From Chromobacterium subtsugae (GTDB lineage: Bacteria; Pseudomonadota; Gammaproteobacteria; Burkholderiales; Chromobacteriaceae), in the NCBI RefSeq assembly GCF_001676875.1, contig NZ_JYKA01000014.1, positions 1 through 64,000 of the forward strand: a stretch of 64,000 nucleotides of DNA, in the 5' to 3' direction. Both the position numbers and the translations under genes were made by a program. The notes under the pieces were generated by a model. The model did not search any database and had not been told where the DNA came from. It worked only from the letters and a program-made list of their open reading frames with translations. This document shows positions 54,901 to 64,000 of this stretch, piece by piece. The first letter of the stretch is position 1; the number at the start of each line of letters is the position of its first letter.

Positions 54901-56418
54901 TCAATCTATCTTGGACAGAGTATCGAAGTTGCTGTGGCAGCAATCCTCGAATTCCTGCTGCGGGTCTTTCAGTTTGATCTGGTACGATTTTCCCTGCGCG
55001 GTGAGGACCAGTTCCTTGTCGGCCGAGGTCAGGGCTCGGGGCATCAGGAACCAGCGCTGTCCTTTGCGGGAATTGGGCTGGGTGATGTAGATGGCGGTGA
55101 AGGGCGGGATATCCTGGCGCGAGGGGTCCTGCAGCGAGACGCCTACCGGCGTCTGGCCCAGGATTTCTATCCCGACCTTGGTGCCGTTGTTCTGGCGCAG
55201 GATGCGGCGGATCACGCCCAGCAGCAGCGGGTGGCTCTCTGTTTTCACCAGGATCAGCCGGCCTATGGCCAGCTGGTCTATGGTTTTGCCGATGAAAGTC
55301 AGCCCCATGCCGGTGCTGCTGATATCATTGATCCGCCATTCGTCCACCCGCTCGGGGTCCAGCGATCCGACATCCTGCACCTTGATCTGGAACGCCACCC
55401 GGTCGAAGCCGATGGACACTTGCGCATTGGAGGTGTGCAGCGAGCGTTCCGACTTGCGCAGCGACTTGCCGCCGTCGTTGGACCAGCGTATCGCCAGCTT
55501 TTCGCACAGGTCGGCCCACTCCTCGCGTTCCAGCTCGCAGCCCAGCGTGGCGAGGGACGAAGGTATGCGGCTGTCCAGGTCGAACATCAGGTCGGCCAGG
55601 CGGCTGGTGATTTCATAGGCTGACCAGTAGCGGTGCCACTTGCCGGCCATGCCGCGCAGCATCGGCTGCGGCGGCTCGGGGATGGACAGGTTGTAGACGA
55701 AGATCGGGCCTTCCGGCGGCGCCTGCTTGTCCAGCGGGATGTGCTGGCTCAGCAGCATCAGCAGCTGGTCCACCGCGATGATTTCCTTGTGCAGCATGTT
55801 CTCGGTCTGCGCCAGGTGCAGCATGCCGATCTGGATCAGCAGGTGCTCGCAGCTGATTTCCTGGCGCGCGTCCGGGTATAGCAGCATCGCGGTGCGGGAA
55901 AATCCCGCCTCTTCGGCGTAGGTGTAAAAGCGGAAGCCCTGTTGCCAGGCGGTGCCTTCCGGCTTCAGGTAGCGCAGCGCGTTCCAGGCGATCAGCCGCA
56001 TCTGGTGATGCAAGCCGCGGATGGTGACCAGCTGCAGGTCGGGCTCGGCCGCCGGGCTGGCGGCGTTCTTGCTCAAGCGCAGGCAGATCTGGTAGGCGCT
56101 GGACAGTTCGTGCCAGTAAGCCAGGATGGTGGGAAGATAGCCCTTGCTGCCGCTTTTCGACTGCAGATAGTCCTGGCATAACTGGCGATGGATGCCTGCG
56201 GCCTTGTCGTCGACATAGAGCAGGGTTTTCACCCTCTCTTTCAGCGACATGTCGGTGTCGGCGTTGATTTTGGAAACTGCCTTGATGATTTCCACCAGGG
56301 CGGTAAAGTATTCGGCCTGCGGCAGGTCGCGCACCAGAAGGGTGGCCGACTGCGCCACGCCAGATGCCGGCGTGTTTTTGCTGAGGAGCGAGCTGACTAG
56401 GGATTTGAAGTCAAACAT
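54901..56418 (-). CDS. large cytoplasmic protein with PilZ-like C-terminal domain (505 aa)
   Basis: The first about 320 residues are helical and unrecognised (NALRYLKPEGTAWQQGFRFY and so on). From about 340 the sequence VQDVGSLDPERVDEWRINDI, SSTGMGLTF has the N/D-x-S-x-x-G pattern of PilZ domains, which bind cyclic-di-GMP; the arginine-pair motif before it is not clear. No membrane segment. It may link surface behaviour to c-di-GMP. Low similarity to anything I know by name. Confidence 0.5.
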   Translation of the reverse strand: MFDFKSLVSSLLSKNTPASGVAQSATLLVRDLPQAEYFTALVEIIKAVSKINADTDMSLKERVKTLLYVDDKAAGIHRQLCQDYLQSKSGSKGYLPTILAYWHELSSAYQICLRLSKNAASPAAEPDLQLVTIRGLHHQMRLIAWNALRYLKPEGTAWQQGFRFYTYAEEAGFSRTAMLLYPDARQEISCEHLLIQIGMLHLAQTENMLHKEIIAVDQLLMLLSQHIPLDKQAPPEGPIFVYNLSIPEPPQPMLRGMAGKWHRYWSAYEITSRLADLMFDLDSRIPSSLATLGCELEREEWADLCEKLAIRWSNDGGKSLRKSERSLHTSNAQVSIGFDRVAFQIKVQDVGSLDPERVDEWRINDISSTGMGLTFIGKTIDQLAIGRLILVKTESHPLLLGVIRRILRQNNGTKVGIEILGQTPVGVSLQDPSRQDIPPFTAIYITQPNSRKGQRWFLMPRALTSADKELVLTAQGKSYQIKLKDPQQEFEDCCHSNFDTLSKID

Positions 56419-56517
56419 TGAGCCAACTTTTAATGGGTTTATGTTCTCGTTTATATGTCACTATATCTTACGTCACGCGTTGATGATGGTGAAACCATAA
56501 TCTCAAAATTATCAGAC

Positions 56518-58746
56518 ATGCCAATTCGCAAGCTATTTACATTTCGTCTGTTTATTCCGGTATTGTCCTTTTCAGTCCTTTTTAATGCGCCGCCGGCATA
56601 TGCCGCCGACGAATCGCAAGTGCCTGAGGGCGTTGGCGTTGTGCTGGGCGGCGGCGGCGCGCGCGGCTTCGCCCACCTGGGCGTTCTCAAGGAATTGGAG
56701 CGCCTGCGCATTCCGATCGCCTGCATTTCGGGCACCAGCGCGGGGGCGCTGATTGGTGGCATTTACGCCAACGGCCTGCCGCTGGATGAGATCGAACGCG
56801 AATTCAATGCCGCCGATTGGGACCAGATGCTGTCCGGCAAGCCGGCGCGGGCGGATATTCCGTATGACCGCAAGCGCAATGATTACAAAAACTATCTCGA
56901 TGTCAGCTTCGGCCTGAAGGACGGCGCGCTGCGGGTGCCGCGCAGCGCCATCAACTCGCAAGGCATCGAGCTTTACATCCACAAGCTGACCCGCGACCGC
57001 GACATCGACGATTTCGACAAGCTGCCCATTCCGTTCCGGGCGATCGCCGCCGATTTGAGCACCGGCGACGCGGTGGTGTTCAAGCAGGGCTCGTTGACGC
57101 GCGCGCTGCGCGCCAGCATGGCGGTGCCGGGGGTGTTCGATCTGGTGGAGGACGAGGGGCGGCTGCTGGTGGACGGCGCCATCGCCCGCAATGTGCCGGT
57201 GGAGGATGTGAAGGGACGCTGCGCCAAGCAGGCCATCGTGGTGGATGTCGGCACGCCGCTGATGAAGCCGGATGAAATCCAGACCCTGTTCGACGTGGTG
57301 GCGCAAAGCTCCAATCTGGCGGTGCTGCGCAATGTCCAGGAGCAGATGAAGCTGCTGGACAAGAAAGACATCGTGATCCGGCCGGACCTGACCGGCTATG
57401 CCGCCACTTCCTTCGGCGATCACCAGGCCATCGTGCGGCGCGGCGAGGAGGCGGCGCGCAAGATGGCCAAGCAGCTGTCGGCTTACTCGGTGTCGGAGGA
57501 GGCCTACGCCGCCTGGAAGCGCAAGCTGCAGCGGCCGCGCTATCCGGTGCTGGACGAAGTGAAGGTGGAGGGGACGGACGGCACCTTCACCAAGCTTTCC
57601 ACGCTGCGCGAATCGCTGGCCTTTCCGGGGCCTGTGCCGGTGGGAACGGCGCGCAACCGCTTGGCTGAAATCTTCACCGGCGGCGAATACGACAAGCTGG
57701 GCTACCGCGTCGACAATGTGTCCGGCCGCAGCGTGATGACGGTGATGCCGGTGGAGCGCAGCATAGGGCAAAACTATCTGCATTTCGGGCTGAACCTGCG
57801 CAGCGATACCCCGGGCGACAACAGCTTCACGCTGCGCGCCGCCCATGAATGGACGGCCTTGAACGACGCCGGCGCGTCCTGGCGCAACGACTTGGCGATA
57901 GGCTACGACAAGTCGATCACCACCGAGCTGTACCAGCCACTGTGGAACGGCAGCCCGTTCTTCGTCGCCGGCTCGCTGGGTTATGAGCAAAAGCCGTTCC
58001 GCGTGTTCAATGACAACCATACGGTGCTGGCCACCTTGAAGAACGATGTGCTGAGCGGCCAGGTGAATGTCGGCCTGGCTCTGGGCAAGTACGGCGAATG
58101 GCGGGTGGGCCTGTACCGGCAGGACAACGATTACTCGCTGGAGCAGGGCGACCCCAGCGAATTCAACGGCAACGATCGTTTCCGCAACACCGGGGTGCAA
58201 AGCAGCCTGGTGGTGGACCAATTCGACAATCCGCGCTGGCCGAGGGCCGGTTATTACTTCAGCGGCAAGGTCGGCGCCGGTTTGCCGGGGCTGGGCAGCG
58301 AGGTCAACCAGAAATTCTATGACCTGATCGGCGAGACGGCCCACACCTATGGCGACGTCACCGCGCGCTTCACCGCCAAGGCCAGGGGTTATGTGGATAT
58401 CCGCAATGGCGACATTCCGCAGACGCTGGGCGGTTTCCTCAATCTGACCGGTTACCAGAACGGCGAGTTGCTGGCCGATCAGGTGGCGTTGGCGCGGCTG
58501 ATGGTGTATTGGCGCGCCGCGTCGCTGCCGGCGGTGCTGGGCTCCGGCGTATACGCCGGGGTGTCGCTGGAGGCCGGCCGGCTGTGGGGGCAGAACTATT
58601 CCGACCTCCAAACCGCCCGCGGCTGGATTCCCGCCGGTTCGCTTTTCCTGGGAGCCGACACCATTCTGGGGCCGTTCTTCGTCGGCGTCGGCACGGCGCG
58701 CGGCGGCCAGTTGACCGGTTACATCTACCTGGGCGTCGATTACTGA
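56518..58746 (+). CDS. PlpD-type patatin phospholipase autotransporter (742 aa)
   Basis: Signal peptide MPIRKLFTFRLFIPVLSFSV. The patatin domain has GGGGARGFAHLGV, the nucleophile Ser74 in GTSAGALIGG and Asp219 in LLVDGAIARN. A POTRA-like linker (YPVLDEVKVEGTDGTFTKLS) leads to a 16-strand BamA/TpsB-type barrel ending YIYLGVDY. These type Vd proteins cleave membrane lipids. ATG 56518 is taken because it begins the signal peptide; the longer form would start 63 nt earlier. Confidence 0.88.
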   Translation: MPIRKLFTFRLFIPVLSFSVLFNAPPAYAADESQVPEGVGVVLGGGGARGFAHLGVLKELERLRIPIACISGTSAGALIGGIYANGLPLDEIEREFNAADWDQMLSGKPARADIPYDRKRNDYKNYLDVSFGLKDGALRVPRSAINSQGIELYIHKLTRDRDIDDFDKLPIPFRAIAADLSTGDAVVFKQGSLTRALRASMAVPGVFDLVEDEGRLLVDGAIARNVPVEDVKGRCAKQAIVVDVGTPLMKPDEIQTLFDVVAQSSNLAVLRNVQEQMKLLDKKDIVIRPDLTGYAATSFGDHQAIVRRGEEAARKMAKQLSAYSVSEEAYAAWKRKLQRPRYPVLDEVKVEGTDGTFTKLSTLRESLAFPGPVPVGTARNRLAEIFTGGEYDKLGYRVDNVSGRSVMTVMPVERSIGQNYLHFGLNLRSDTPGDNSFTLRAAHEWTALNDAGASWRNDLAIGYDKSITTELYQPLWNGSPFFVAGSLGYEQKPFRVFNDNHTVLATLKNDVLSGQVNVGLALGKYGEWRVGLYRQDNDYSLEQGDPSEFNGNDRFRNTGVQSSLVVDQFDNPRWPRAGYYFSGKVGAGLPGLGSEVNQKFYDLIGETAHTYGDVTARFTAKARGYVDIRNGDIPQTLGGFLNLTGYQNGELLADQVALARLMVYWRAASLPAVLGSGVYAGVSLEAGRLWGQNYSDLQTARGWIPAGSLFLGADTILGPFFVGVGTARGGQLTGYIYLGVDY

Positions 58747-58758
58747 TCTTGATCCAAA

Positions 58759-58797
58759 AGAACGCCCGGCGATGAGCGGTCATCGCCGGGCGTTGTC
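58759..58797 (+). terminator. strong terminator after the patatin gene
   Basis: AACGCCCGGCGATGA-gcgg-TCATCGCCGGGCGTT, a 15-bp perfect stem, with only a weak T-run (TGTCGTTT). Confidence 0.65.
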
Positions 58798-58828
58798 GTT
58801 TGCGGCGCCGGCAGCGCATCCGGGCAAT

Positions 58829-58865
58829 GAAAACCGCCCGCGGGCGAGGCCTGCGGGCGGTTTGA
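58829..58865 (-). terminator. terminator of the TonB receptor gene
   Basis: AAACCGCCCGC ... GCGGGCGGTTT, 11-bp stem; leftward it ends in TTTTCATTGCC. It lies 20 nt after the receptor stop. Confidence 0.65.
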
Positions 58866-58882
58866 CGTGCCGCGGGATCGGC

Positions 58883-60931
58883 TTAGAAGAAGCGGTAGTC
58901 CACCGTCACGCCAACCGTGCGCGGCGCGCCGACCACGCCCAGGTTGTTGCCGCGGGATGCGATCTGGGCATACAGCACGCCGCGGTTGGTCAGGTTGTTG
59001 ACGTAGGCGCGCACGCCCCAGCGGGCATCCTCGTAACCGGTGTTCAGGTTGACCACTGTGTAGTCGCCGGCCTTCAGACTGGGGTCGTTGGTGATCTCCG
59101 AGTAATAGGAGCCGACGCGGTTCAGGCTGCCGCCCACGTAGAAATTGCGCGGCAGGCGCTGCTTGAAGCCCAGGTTGACGGTCATGTGCGGCGCGTAGTT
59201 GAACTGGTTGCCCATGATGCCGGGGTTGGCGGCATCGGTGCCGGTCACCTTGGTGTTGAGCAGGCCGAGACCGGCGTTGACGGTCAGCGTCGGCGTCACC
59301 CTGGCCTTGGTTTCCAATTCCAGGCCGTAGCTCTGGCCTTCCGGAATGTTGGTGAAGCGCGAAGCCAGGATGGCCTGGTAGCCGGTGTACTGGTTGAAGA
59401 AGGCGTTGGCGTTGAGGCTGACGCGGTTATCCAGGAAAGCGGAGCGGCTGCTCAACTCATAGGCGGTGACTTCTTCCTTGTTGTAGGTGTAGTAGACGTA
59501 ATTGTTGTCCAGGCCGGAGCCGCCGGCGTTGTAGCCCTTGCGCGCGGTGAGGCCCAGCGTGGTGTCCGGACTGTAGCGGTAGCTCAGGCCGGCCTTGGGC
59601 AGGAACAAGGTTTCGCCCACGTTGTAGCTGGCCTGGTTTTGCGCGGCGGTATCCGGATTGAACAGGGTGTGGCGGCGCTGCATTTCGCGCTCGACGCGGC
59701 CGCCCAGATTCAGGCTCCACTTATCGCTGAGCGCCAAGGTGGCCTCCCCATAAAGCGCTTCGGTCTTGAGGCGGTCCTTGGCCAGCAGATTGGGGAACTG
59801 GAAGGTGCGCAGGCTTTGGTCGCGGTCGTAGTGGTATACGCCCATCATCCCGCTCAGCCAGCCGTTTTGCGGCGCATAGGCGAGTCGGGCTTCGACGGTG
59901 TCGCTTTTCTCATCCAGGCGCATGTTCAGCGGCGGGGTGTCGGTGTCCTTGAACGCGCTGACGTTGTCGGCGTGCCCGACCAGCAGGTGGGCGCTCCAGG
60001 CGTCGTTGAACTGGTATTGCAGGTCGGTGCTGATGGTGTTGTTGGACGAGTCCTGATAGCGGGCCTGGGTGGACAGGCGATGGTACTGGTAGTCGAAGTA
60101 ATTGCCGTCGACGTAGTTCAGGTAGTCGCCCTTGTCCTTGCGATGCGATACCGTCAGCTTGGCGCTGAAGCCGGGCAGGGCGCTGGGTTTCCACAGCAGC
60201 TTGCCGCGGTAGCTGCTGTGATTGATGTCCGAGCCGTCCCAGGGCATCTGGCCCGGATAGTCGATGTAGCTGTGGCCGTTCAGGCCCTCGGCGGTGACGC
60301 GGAAGGCCAGCTCGTCGGTGATCGGGCCGGAGACCATGCCGGCCAGCGTCGCCCGGCCGCCTTTGTCTTCGTAGCCGGCGCGCAATGCGCCTTCCCAATC
60401 GGAAGCCGGGTCCTTGGTGTTGACCACGATGGAGCCGGCCATGGTGTTGCGGCCCTGGGTGGTGGACTGCGGGCCGCGCAGCACTTCGATCTGTTCCACA
60501 TCCCACGGGCTGGCGTCGACGTAGCGCTGGCCGGTCCAGCTTTCCGCCATGCCGTCCACCGTGGTGCTCACCCGCGGGCGAGAGCCGGAAACCAGCGTGT
60601 TGTAGCCGGTGCCGGGGCCGGTGCCTTCCACGCCGCGGATGTTGACGATGCCGGCGCCGTTTAGGCTGGCGTTGGGCGTGGCGGCCGCCGCGTCATAAAC
60701 CGATTTGACTTCGCCCTTGTCGGCGTCGCGCAGCACTGTCACCGCGGTGGTGGTGTCCTGCAGCGAGCGATTGATCTTCTCGCCGGTGACGGTGACCGCG
60801 GGCAGAGTGGTGGAATTGTCCTGCAGGTCGGGCGCGCCGGCCGCCAGGGCGGCGGTGCTTCCCAGGCAGGCCAGCGCCAGAATGGTGGCCTGCGATAGTG
60901 CCTTGCGTTGGCGGTGCGGAGTGTTTTTCAT
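58883..60931 (-). CDS. TonB-dependent siderophore receptor (682 aa)
   Basis: Signal peptide region MKNTPHRQRKALSQATILAL; TLPAVTVTGEKINRSLQ near the mature start includes a TonB-box-like stretch. The plug has VVNIRG-type motifs (GAGIVNIRGVEGTGPGTGYN, DVEQIEVLRGPQSTTQGRNT). The barrel ends with VDYRFF, a C-terminal aromatic suitable for Bam. Divergent from fes with a Fur box between, so it should import the catecholate siderophore made nearby. ATG 60949 is an alternative start. Confidence 0.9.
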   Translation of the reverse strand: MKNTPHRQRKALSQATILALACLGSTAALAAGAPDLQDNSTTLPAVTVTGEKINRSLQDTTTAVTVLRDADKGEVKSVYDAAAATPNASLNGAGIVNIRGVEGTGPGTGYNTLVSGSRPRVSTTVDGMAESWTGQRYVDASPWDVEQIEVLRGPQSTTQGRNTMAGSIVVNTKDPASDWEGALRAGYEDKGGRATLAGMVSGPITDELAFRVTAEGLNGHSYIDYPGQMPWDGSDINHSSYRGKLLWKPSALPGFSAKLTVSHRKDKGDYLNYVDGNYFDYQYHRLSTQARYQDSSNNTISTDLQYQFNDAWSAHLLVGHADNVSAFKDTDTPPLNMRLDEKSDTVEARLAYAPQNGWLSGMMGVYHYDRDQSLRTFQFPNLLAKDRLKTEALYGEATLALSDKWSLNLGGRVEREMQRRHTLFNPDTAAQNQASYNVGETLFLPKAGLSYRYSPDTTLGLTARKGYNAGGSGLDNNYVYYTYNKEEVTAYELSSRSAFLDNRVSLNANAFFNQYTGYQAILASRFTNIPEGQSYGLELETKARVTPTLTVNAGLGLLNTKVTGTDAANPGIMGNQFNYAPHMTVNLGFKQRLPRNFYVGGSLNRVGSYYSEITNDPSLKAGDYTVVNLNTGYEDARWGVRAYVNNLTNRGVLYAQIASRGNNLGVVGAPRTVGVTVDYRFF

Positions 60932-61077
60932 CTTGCTTGCGTTCCTCATTGTTGTCGTTGCCAGAGCGTCCGGGTGTTCTGCGTCGTCTGGCTGGCGAGG
61001 AATCGTTGGCTATTGCGGCGTCTGAACAAGTCGGGATGATGCTGGCCCGGGACGGAGCATTGCAGCTCGTCGATGCG

Positions 61078-61096
61078 AATGATAATATTTATCATT
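61078..61096. promoter_or_regulatory. Fur box in divergent siderophore promoter
   Basis: AATGATAA-tat-TTATCATT, a perfect 19-bp inverted repeat matching the GATAATGATAATCATTATC type Fur consensus. It lies between the receptor gene and fes, so iron-loaded Fur should repress both directions. Confidence 0.85.
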
Positions 61097-61165
61097 AATA
61101 ATATGCAAACGGTAATGGCGCGCCGGGAGAAATGCGCGATCCGACTGCCGGAGTGGATTGAAATC

Positions 61166-62494
61166 ATGGGTGGAAATGTGAAATGGAATCAAATGGCTGC
61201 CGAGAGTGCGGCCTGGCTGCAACACCCGGACGCGGGCCTGCCATCCTGGTGGGAACGTCTGGCTGTCATCGGCGCGCCGCTGCGCGAGCGGTTGCCGGAC
61301 GGGCGCGTCTGCGTGACTTTCCTGTGGCGCGATCCGGCCGGCGGCCCGGCCGCGTCGGCGACGGTGCGGGTGTACGCCGATGTCAATTCCGTCACCGACC
61401 ACCATAGCCCGCAGCCGCAGTCGCTGTCCCGCCTGGGCGATACCGATGTCTGGTGGTGGCAGGCGGTGTTGCCGGCGGATTGGCGCGGCAGCTATGCCTA
61501 TATCCCGGTAGCGGCCGGACAGACGCCGCCGGTTCCCAGCGACGATGTCCGTGAAAGCCGGCTGCGCCACCGCGAATGGTGGCTAAGCATCATGAGCCAG
61601 GCCATCGCGGATCCGCTCAACCCCGCCGCCGGCTACCGCAGCAGCTGGGGCGCCAGCTTGTCGCCGCTGCATCTGCCCGACGCGCCGGACCAGTCCGCCT
61701 GGACCGCCTGGGACAAAACCGGGCAGGGGGCCGATCCGCACCGCCTGACGGAGATCCGCTGGGACAGCGCCATGCTCGGCAAGGCGCGCCGGGTCTGGAT
61801 CTACCACACAGGCGCGGTTTCTGTTGGAGAATGGGCCGGGAGGCCGCTGGCGATCCTGCTGGACGGCCAGCATTGGGCGCAGCGCCTGCCGGTGTTCGCC
61901 GCGCTGGACGAGGATACCCGCCGCGGCCGTTTGCCGCCCGCGGTGTATTTGCTGATCGACAGCATCGACGGCAAGCACCGCGAGGAAGACCTGCCCTGCA
62001 ACGCCGCATTCTGGCTGGCGCTGCAAGCGGAGCTGCTGCCGCAGGCGGCCTTGATCGCGCCGTTCAGCGACCGCGCAGACCGCACCGTGGTGGCCGGCCA
62101 GAGTTATGGCGGCCTGGCGGCGATGTTCGCCGGCCTCAACTGGCCGGACCGTTTCGGCTGCGTGCTCAGCCAGTCCGGTTCGTTCTGGTGGCCGCATGTC
62201 GAGCTGCATGAAAAGGCGCGCGCGGCGAGCGGCCGCCTGCCGGGCAGCAAGGGCTGGCTGGCCGAGCAGCTGGAAGCTGGCGAGACGCCGCCCGGACGGC
62301 TGCGCGTGTTCCAGGAGGTGGGCCGCCGCGAGGAGGTGATGGTGGACGTCAACGATAGCCACCGCGCGGCGCTGGAGCGCGCCGGGCATGACGTGCATTA
62401 CCAAGTGTTCGAAGGCGGGCACGACTGGCTGTGCTGGCGCGGCGGTTTGTTGCAGGGGCTGGGCTGTCTGTGGCGGCCCTGGGTCGCCCCGTAA
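61166..62494 (+). CDS. fes: Fes-type siderophore esterase (442 aa)
   Basis: N-terminal beta domain with [12 protein letters not shown] (the family W-R-D), then an alpha/beta hydrolase: [50 protein letters not shown], the nucleophile elbow [20 protein letters not shown] and the His in [12 protein letters not shown]. It hydrolyses ferric enterobactin-like trilactones to release iron. The start (ATG 61166) is not certain; ATG 61193 is also possible. Position after the Fur box and before mbtH gives the operon sense. Confidence 0.87.
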   Translation: MGGNVKWNQMAAESAAWLQHPDAGLPSWWERLAVIGAPLRERLPDGRVCVTFLWRDPAGGPAASATVRVYADVNSVTDHHSPQPQSLSRLGDTDVWWWQAVLPADWRGSYAYIPVAAGQTPPVPSDDVRESRLRHREWWLSIMSQAIADPLNPAAGYRSSWGASLSPLHLPDAPDQSAWTAWDKTGQGADPHRLTEIRWDSAMLGKARRVWIYHTGAVSVGEWAGRPLAILLDGQHWAQRLPVFAALDEDTRRGRLPPAVYLLIDSIDGKHREEDLPCNAAFWLALQAELLPQAALIAPFSDRADRTVVAGQSYGGLAAMFAGLNWPDRFGCVLSQSGSFWWPHVELHEKARAASGRLPGSKGWLAEQLEAGETPPGRLRVFQEVGRREEVMVDVNDSHRAALERAGHDVHYQVFEGGHDWLCWRGGLLQGLGCLWRPWVAP

Positions 62495-62565
62495 AACAAA
62501 CCAGAATCGTCCAAAGGCGGGCCAAGCCCGCCTGCAGGCCGGCTCGCCTTGCTGGAGTGTTCGCC

Positions 62566-62778
62566 ATGAGCGCGGAGCAAACCAACCCTTTCGATGACGA
62601 AAGCCTTTCCTTTCTTGTCCTGGTAAATCCCCAGGACCAGCACAGCCTGTGGCCGTCGCAACTCGCGTCGCCCGCGGGCTGGCGCGCCGTATTCGGCCCG
62701 GCCGGCCGCGGCGCGTGCGTTTCCTATCTCGACGCCAACTGGACCGACATCCGTCCGCGATCGCTGCGCAGCGGTTAA
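62566..62778 (+). CDS. MbtH-like protein (70 aa)
   Basis: [39 protein letters not shown] and [17 protein letters not shown] contain all the conserved Trp, Cys and DIRP residues of MbtH proteins, which bind and activate the adenylation domain of a partner NRPS. Its place between fes and an NRPS gene fits. GGAG lies 9 nt before the ATG. Confidence 0.92.
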   Translation: MSAEQTNPFDDESLSFLVLVNPQDQHSLWPSQLASPAGWRAVFGPAGRGACVSYLDANWTDIRPRSLRSG

Positions 62779-62881
62779 GGCCGCCGTTTCCTCATCTTCG
62801 CATCGTCCCGCCCATGCCGCAGGCCTGGGCGCGGCCGGCTGCGCGCCGGCCGTTCCGATTACCCGCATCCGGGGAAGCATC

Positions 62882-64000
62882 GTGTTGACCATTGAAACCA
62901 AACCCTCCGCCGTAGAGCGCGAGCTGCCGCTGTTCGGCTCGCAACTGGGCATCTGGCTAGCGGACCAGATCGCCGAACAAAAGAACACCTACACCGTCGC
63001 CCACTGCGTAGCGCTGGACGGCGCGATAGACGCCGAGCGGTTGCGGCAGTCCATCCGTTTGGGCCTGGCCGAGGCCGACACTGTCGTCGCCCAGTATCTG
63101 GAAACGCCGGAAGGCCCGGCGCAGCGTCTGCGGCAAGGGCTGAGCGCCAAGGATCTGCCCCTTCCCGAAATCCATGACCTGAGCGCCGAGGCCGATCCGG
63201 AAAGCTTGGCCCGCGAATGGATGCGAGCCGACCTGGCTGCCGAGCTGGCGGCCGACGGCGAGCGGCCGTTGCATCTGCACCGCCTGTTCAAGCTGGCCGG
63301 CGGCGCGGGCGAGCGCTGGTTCTGGTATCAGCGCTACCACCATGTCTGCGTCGACGGCTACAGCTTCGCCGCGCTGACCCGCCGCATCGCCGACCTCTAC
63401 CAGGCGCTGGGCCGCGGCGAAGCGCCGTCGCCGTCGCCATTTGTTTCTTTCGTCGATGTCGCGGCCGAGCGCGACAGCTATCTGGCCAGCCCGCGCTGCG
63501 AGGAAGACCGCGCGTTCTGGCGCGACTACGCCGCCGCGCTACCTGCGCCGTCCACCTTGTCCGCGCGCGACGCGCTGGCCGGAGACGGCGCGGCCAATGT
63601 CGACGTGCTGCGCCGACGGTTTGAAATCGCCGGAGGAACGGCGGCGCCGCAGGCCATGGCGGCCGTTTTCGCCTACCTGGCCAGGATGAGCGGCAAGAGC
63701 AGGGTGGCGATGGGCATGCCCTTCATGCGGCGCATGGGTTCGGCCGCGCTGCGGGCCGTGGGCCCGGTGGTCAACGTGCTGCCGGTGGCGCTGGATATCG
63801 ACAATGGCGACGATCTGGCTACGCTCGCGCGGCGGCTGGCCGACGAATTGAAACAGGTGCGCCGCCATGAGCGCTACGATGCCGAGCAGATCCAGCGCGA
63901 CAGTGGCATGGTGGGCTCCCGCCGCGCGCTATACGGCGCGACGCTGAACCTGAAGATCTACGATCAGTCGCTGCGGCTGGGCGAGGTGGCGGGCGTCACG
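62882..64000 (+). CDS. EntF-type non-ribosomal peptide synthetase, condensation domain (partial)
   Basis: The visible 373 codons form a condensation domain: LFGSQLGIWLADQIAEQKNT (first motif), YHHVCVDGYSF with His153, His154 and Asp158 (HHxxxDG), VAMGMPFMRRMG and VGPVVNVLPVALDI. Absence of a carrier domain before it and the C-domain start are as in EntF, which joins an aryl group to an amino acid and cyclises the product. GTG at 62882 follows GGGGAAG. It runs past the window end. Confidence 0.88.
   Translation, partial: MLTIETKPSAVERELPLFGSQLGIWLADQIAEQKNTYTVAHCVALDGAIDAERLRQSIRLGLAEADTVVAQYLETPEGPAQRLRQGLSAKDLPLPEIHDLSAEADPESLAREWMRADLAAELAADGERPLHLHRLFKLAGGAGERWFWYQRYHHVCVDGYSFAALTRRIADLYQALGRGEAPSPSPFVSFVDVAAERDSYLASPRCEEDRAFWRDYAAALPAPSTLSARDALAGDGAANVDVLRRRFEIAGGTAAPQAMAAVFAYLARMSGKSRVAMGMPFMRRMGSAALRAVGPVVNVLPVALDIDNGDDLATLARRLADELKQVRRHERYDAEQIQRDSGMVGSRRALYGATLNLKIYDQSLRLGEVAGVT

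Noticed and set aside
56572-58611. A 679-codon minus-strand frame opposite the patatin gene
   Set aside because: The plus strand has complete patatin and barrel motifs; the minus translation is rich in His, Arg and Gln without domains.
58772-60664. A 630-codon plus-strand frame
   Set aside because: It mirrors the TonB receptor on the minus strand and has Val/Gly/Ala-rich low-complexity translation.
1-64000. CRISPR array or insertion sequence
   Set aside because: No regularly spaced direct repeats with unique spacers and no transposase-like protein or matching terminal inverted repeats were seen.

Overview
The window reads as Betaproteobacteria of the Neisseriales, most likely Chromobacterium or a close relative. 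The basis is a high-GC chromosome with a catecholate-siderophore locus (TonB receptor, Fes-type esterase, MbtH protein, EntF-type NRPS) next to an integration site that looks like the 3' end of a Neisseria-type tmRNA gene. This is inference from protein families and sequence motifs; no database search was run.

About 1-52,231 is one large siphophage-type prophage whose left end (integrase, attL) lies outside the window. Leftward early genes occupy 1-5.3 kb: rdgC (partial), a small HTH protein, SSB, a DnaQ-type exonuclease, a Sak4-like RecA-fold ATPase and a string of small coupled genes. At 6.3-9.5 kb are accessory genes, mostly small lipoproteins, membrane or secreted proteins. At 9.6-11.7 kb is a regulatory switch with three HTH proteins, a CII-like regulator and several dyad operators. 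At 11.7-18.4 kb are DNA metabolism genes: phage Dam methylase, HNH nuclease, an O-like replication protein with an iteron origin inside it, DnaC loader, NinB, a DUF1364 nuclease, a zinc-ribbon metallophosphoesterase, a RuvC-like resolvase and a Q-like antiterminator.

At 18.5-21.8 kb is a patch of small, decayed or foreign-looking genes. At 21.8-31.9 kb is the head module: terminase, DUF4055-type portal, Mu-F-like protein, scaffold, P22-type coat, connectors and tail tube. At 32.3-44.6 kb is a lambda-type tail: G/GT chaperone with a -1 frameshift, tape measure, M, L, K, I, J and fibre genes, interrupted by an AT-rich cargo gene with its own promoter. At 44.6-46.5 kb is lysis: holin candidate, lysozyme or transglycosylase, Rz/Rz1. 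At 46.5-52.1 kb is right-end cargo with a DNA-damage and maintenance flavour: SRAP protein, UmuDC, a secreted phospholipase-D-type nuclease, a WGR protein and a ParA/ParB-like pair beside a TGAGCA repeat array.

From 52,232 onward the DNA is ordinary chromosome: a secreted kexin-like S8 protease with a probable dedicated chaperone, a PilZ-like protein, a PlpD-type patatin autotransporter, and a Fur-controlled divergent siderophore locus (TonB receptor leftward; fes, mbtH and an NRPS rightward, cut by the window end).

The observations I would check first are the three exactly 22-bp-spaced GCCC-N4-GGGC iterons inside the replication gene, the GCGAAA half-site clusters at both early control regions, the TGAGCA array next to parAB, and the SRAP/UmuDC/PLD/WGR cargo block at the attachment site.
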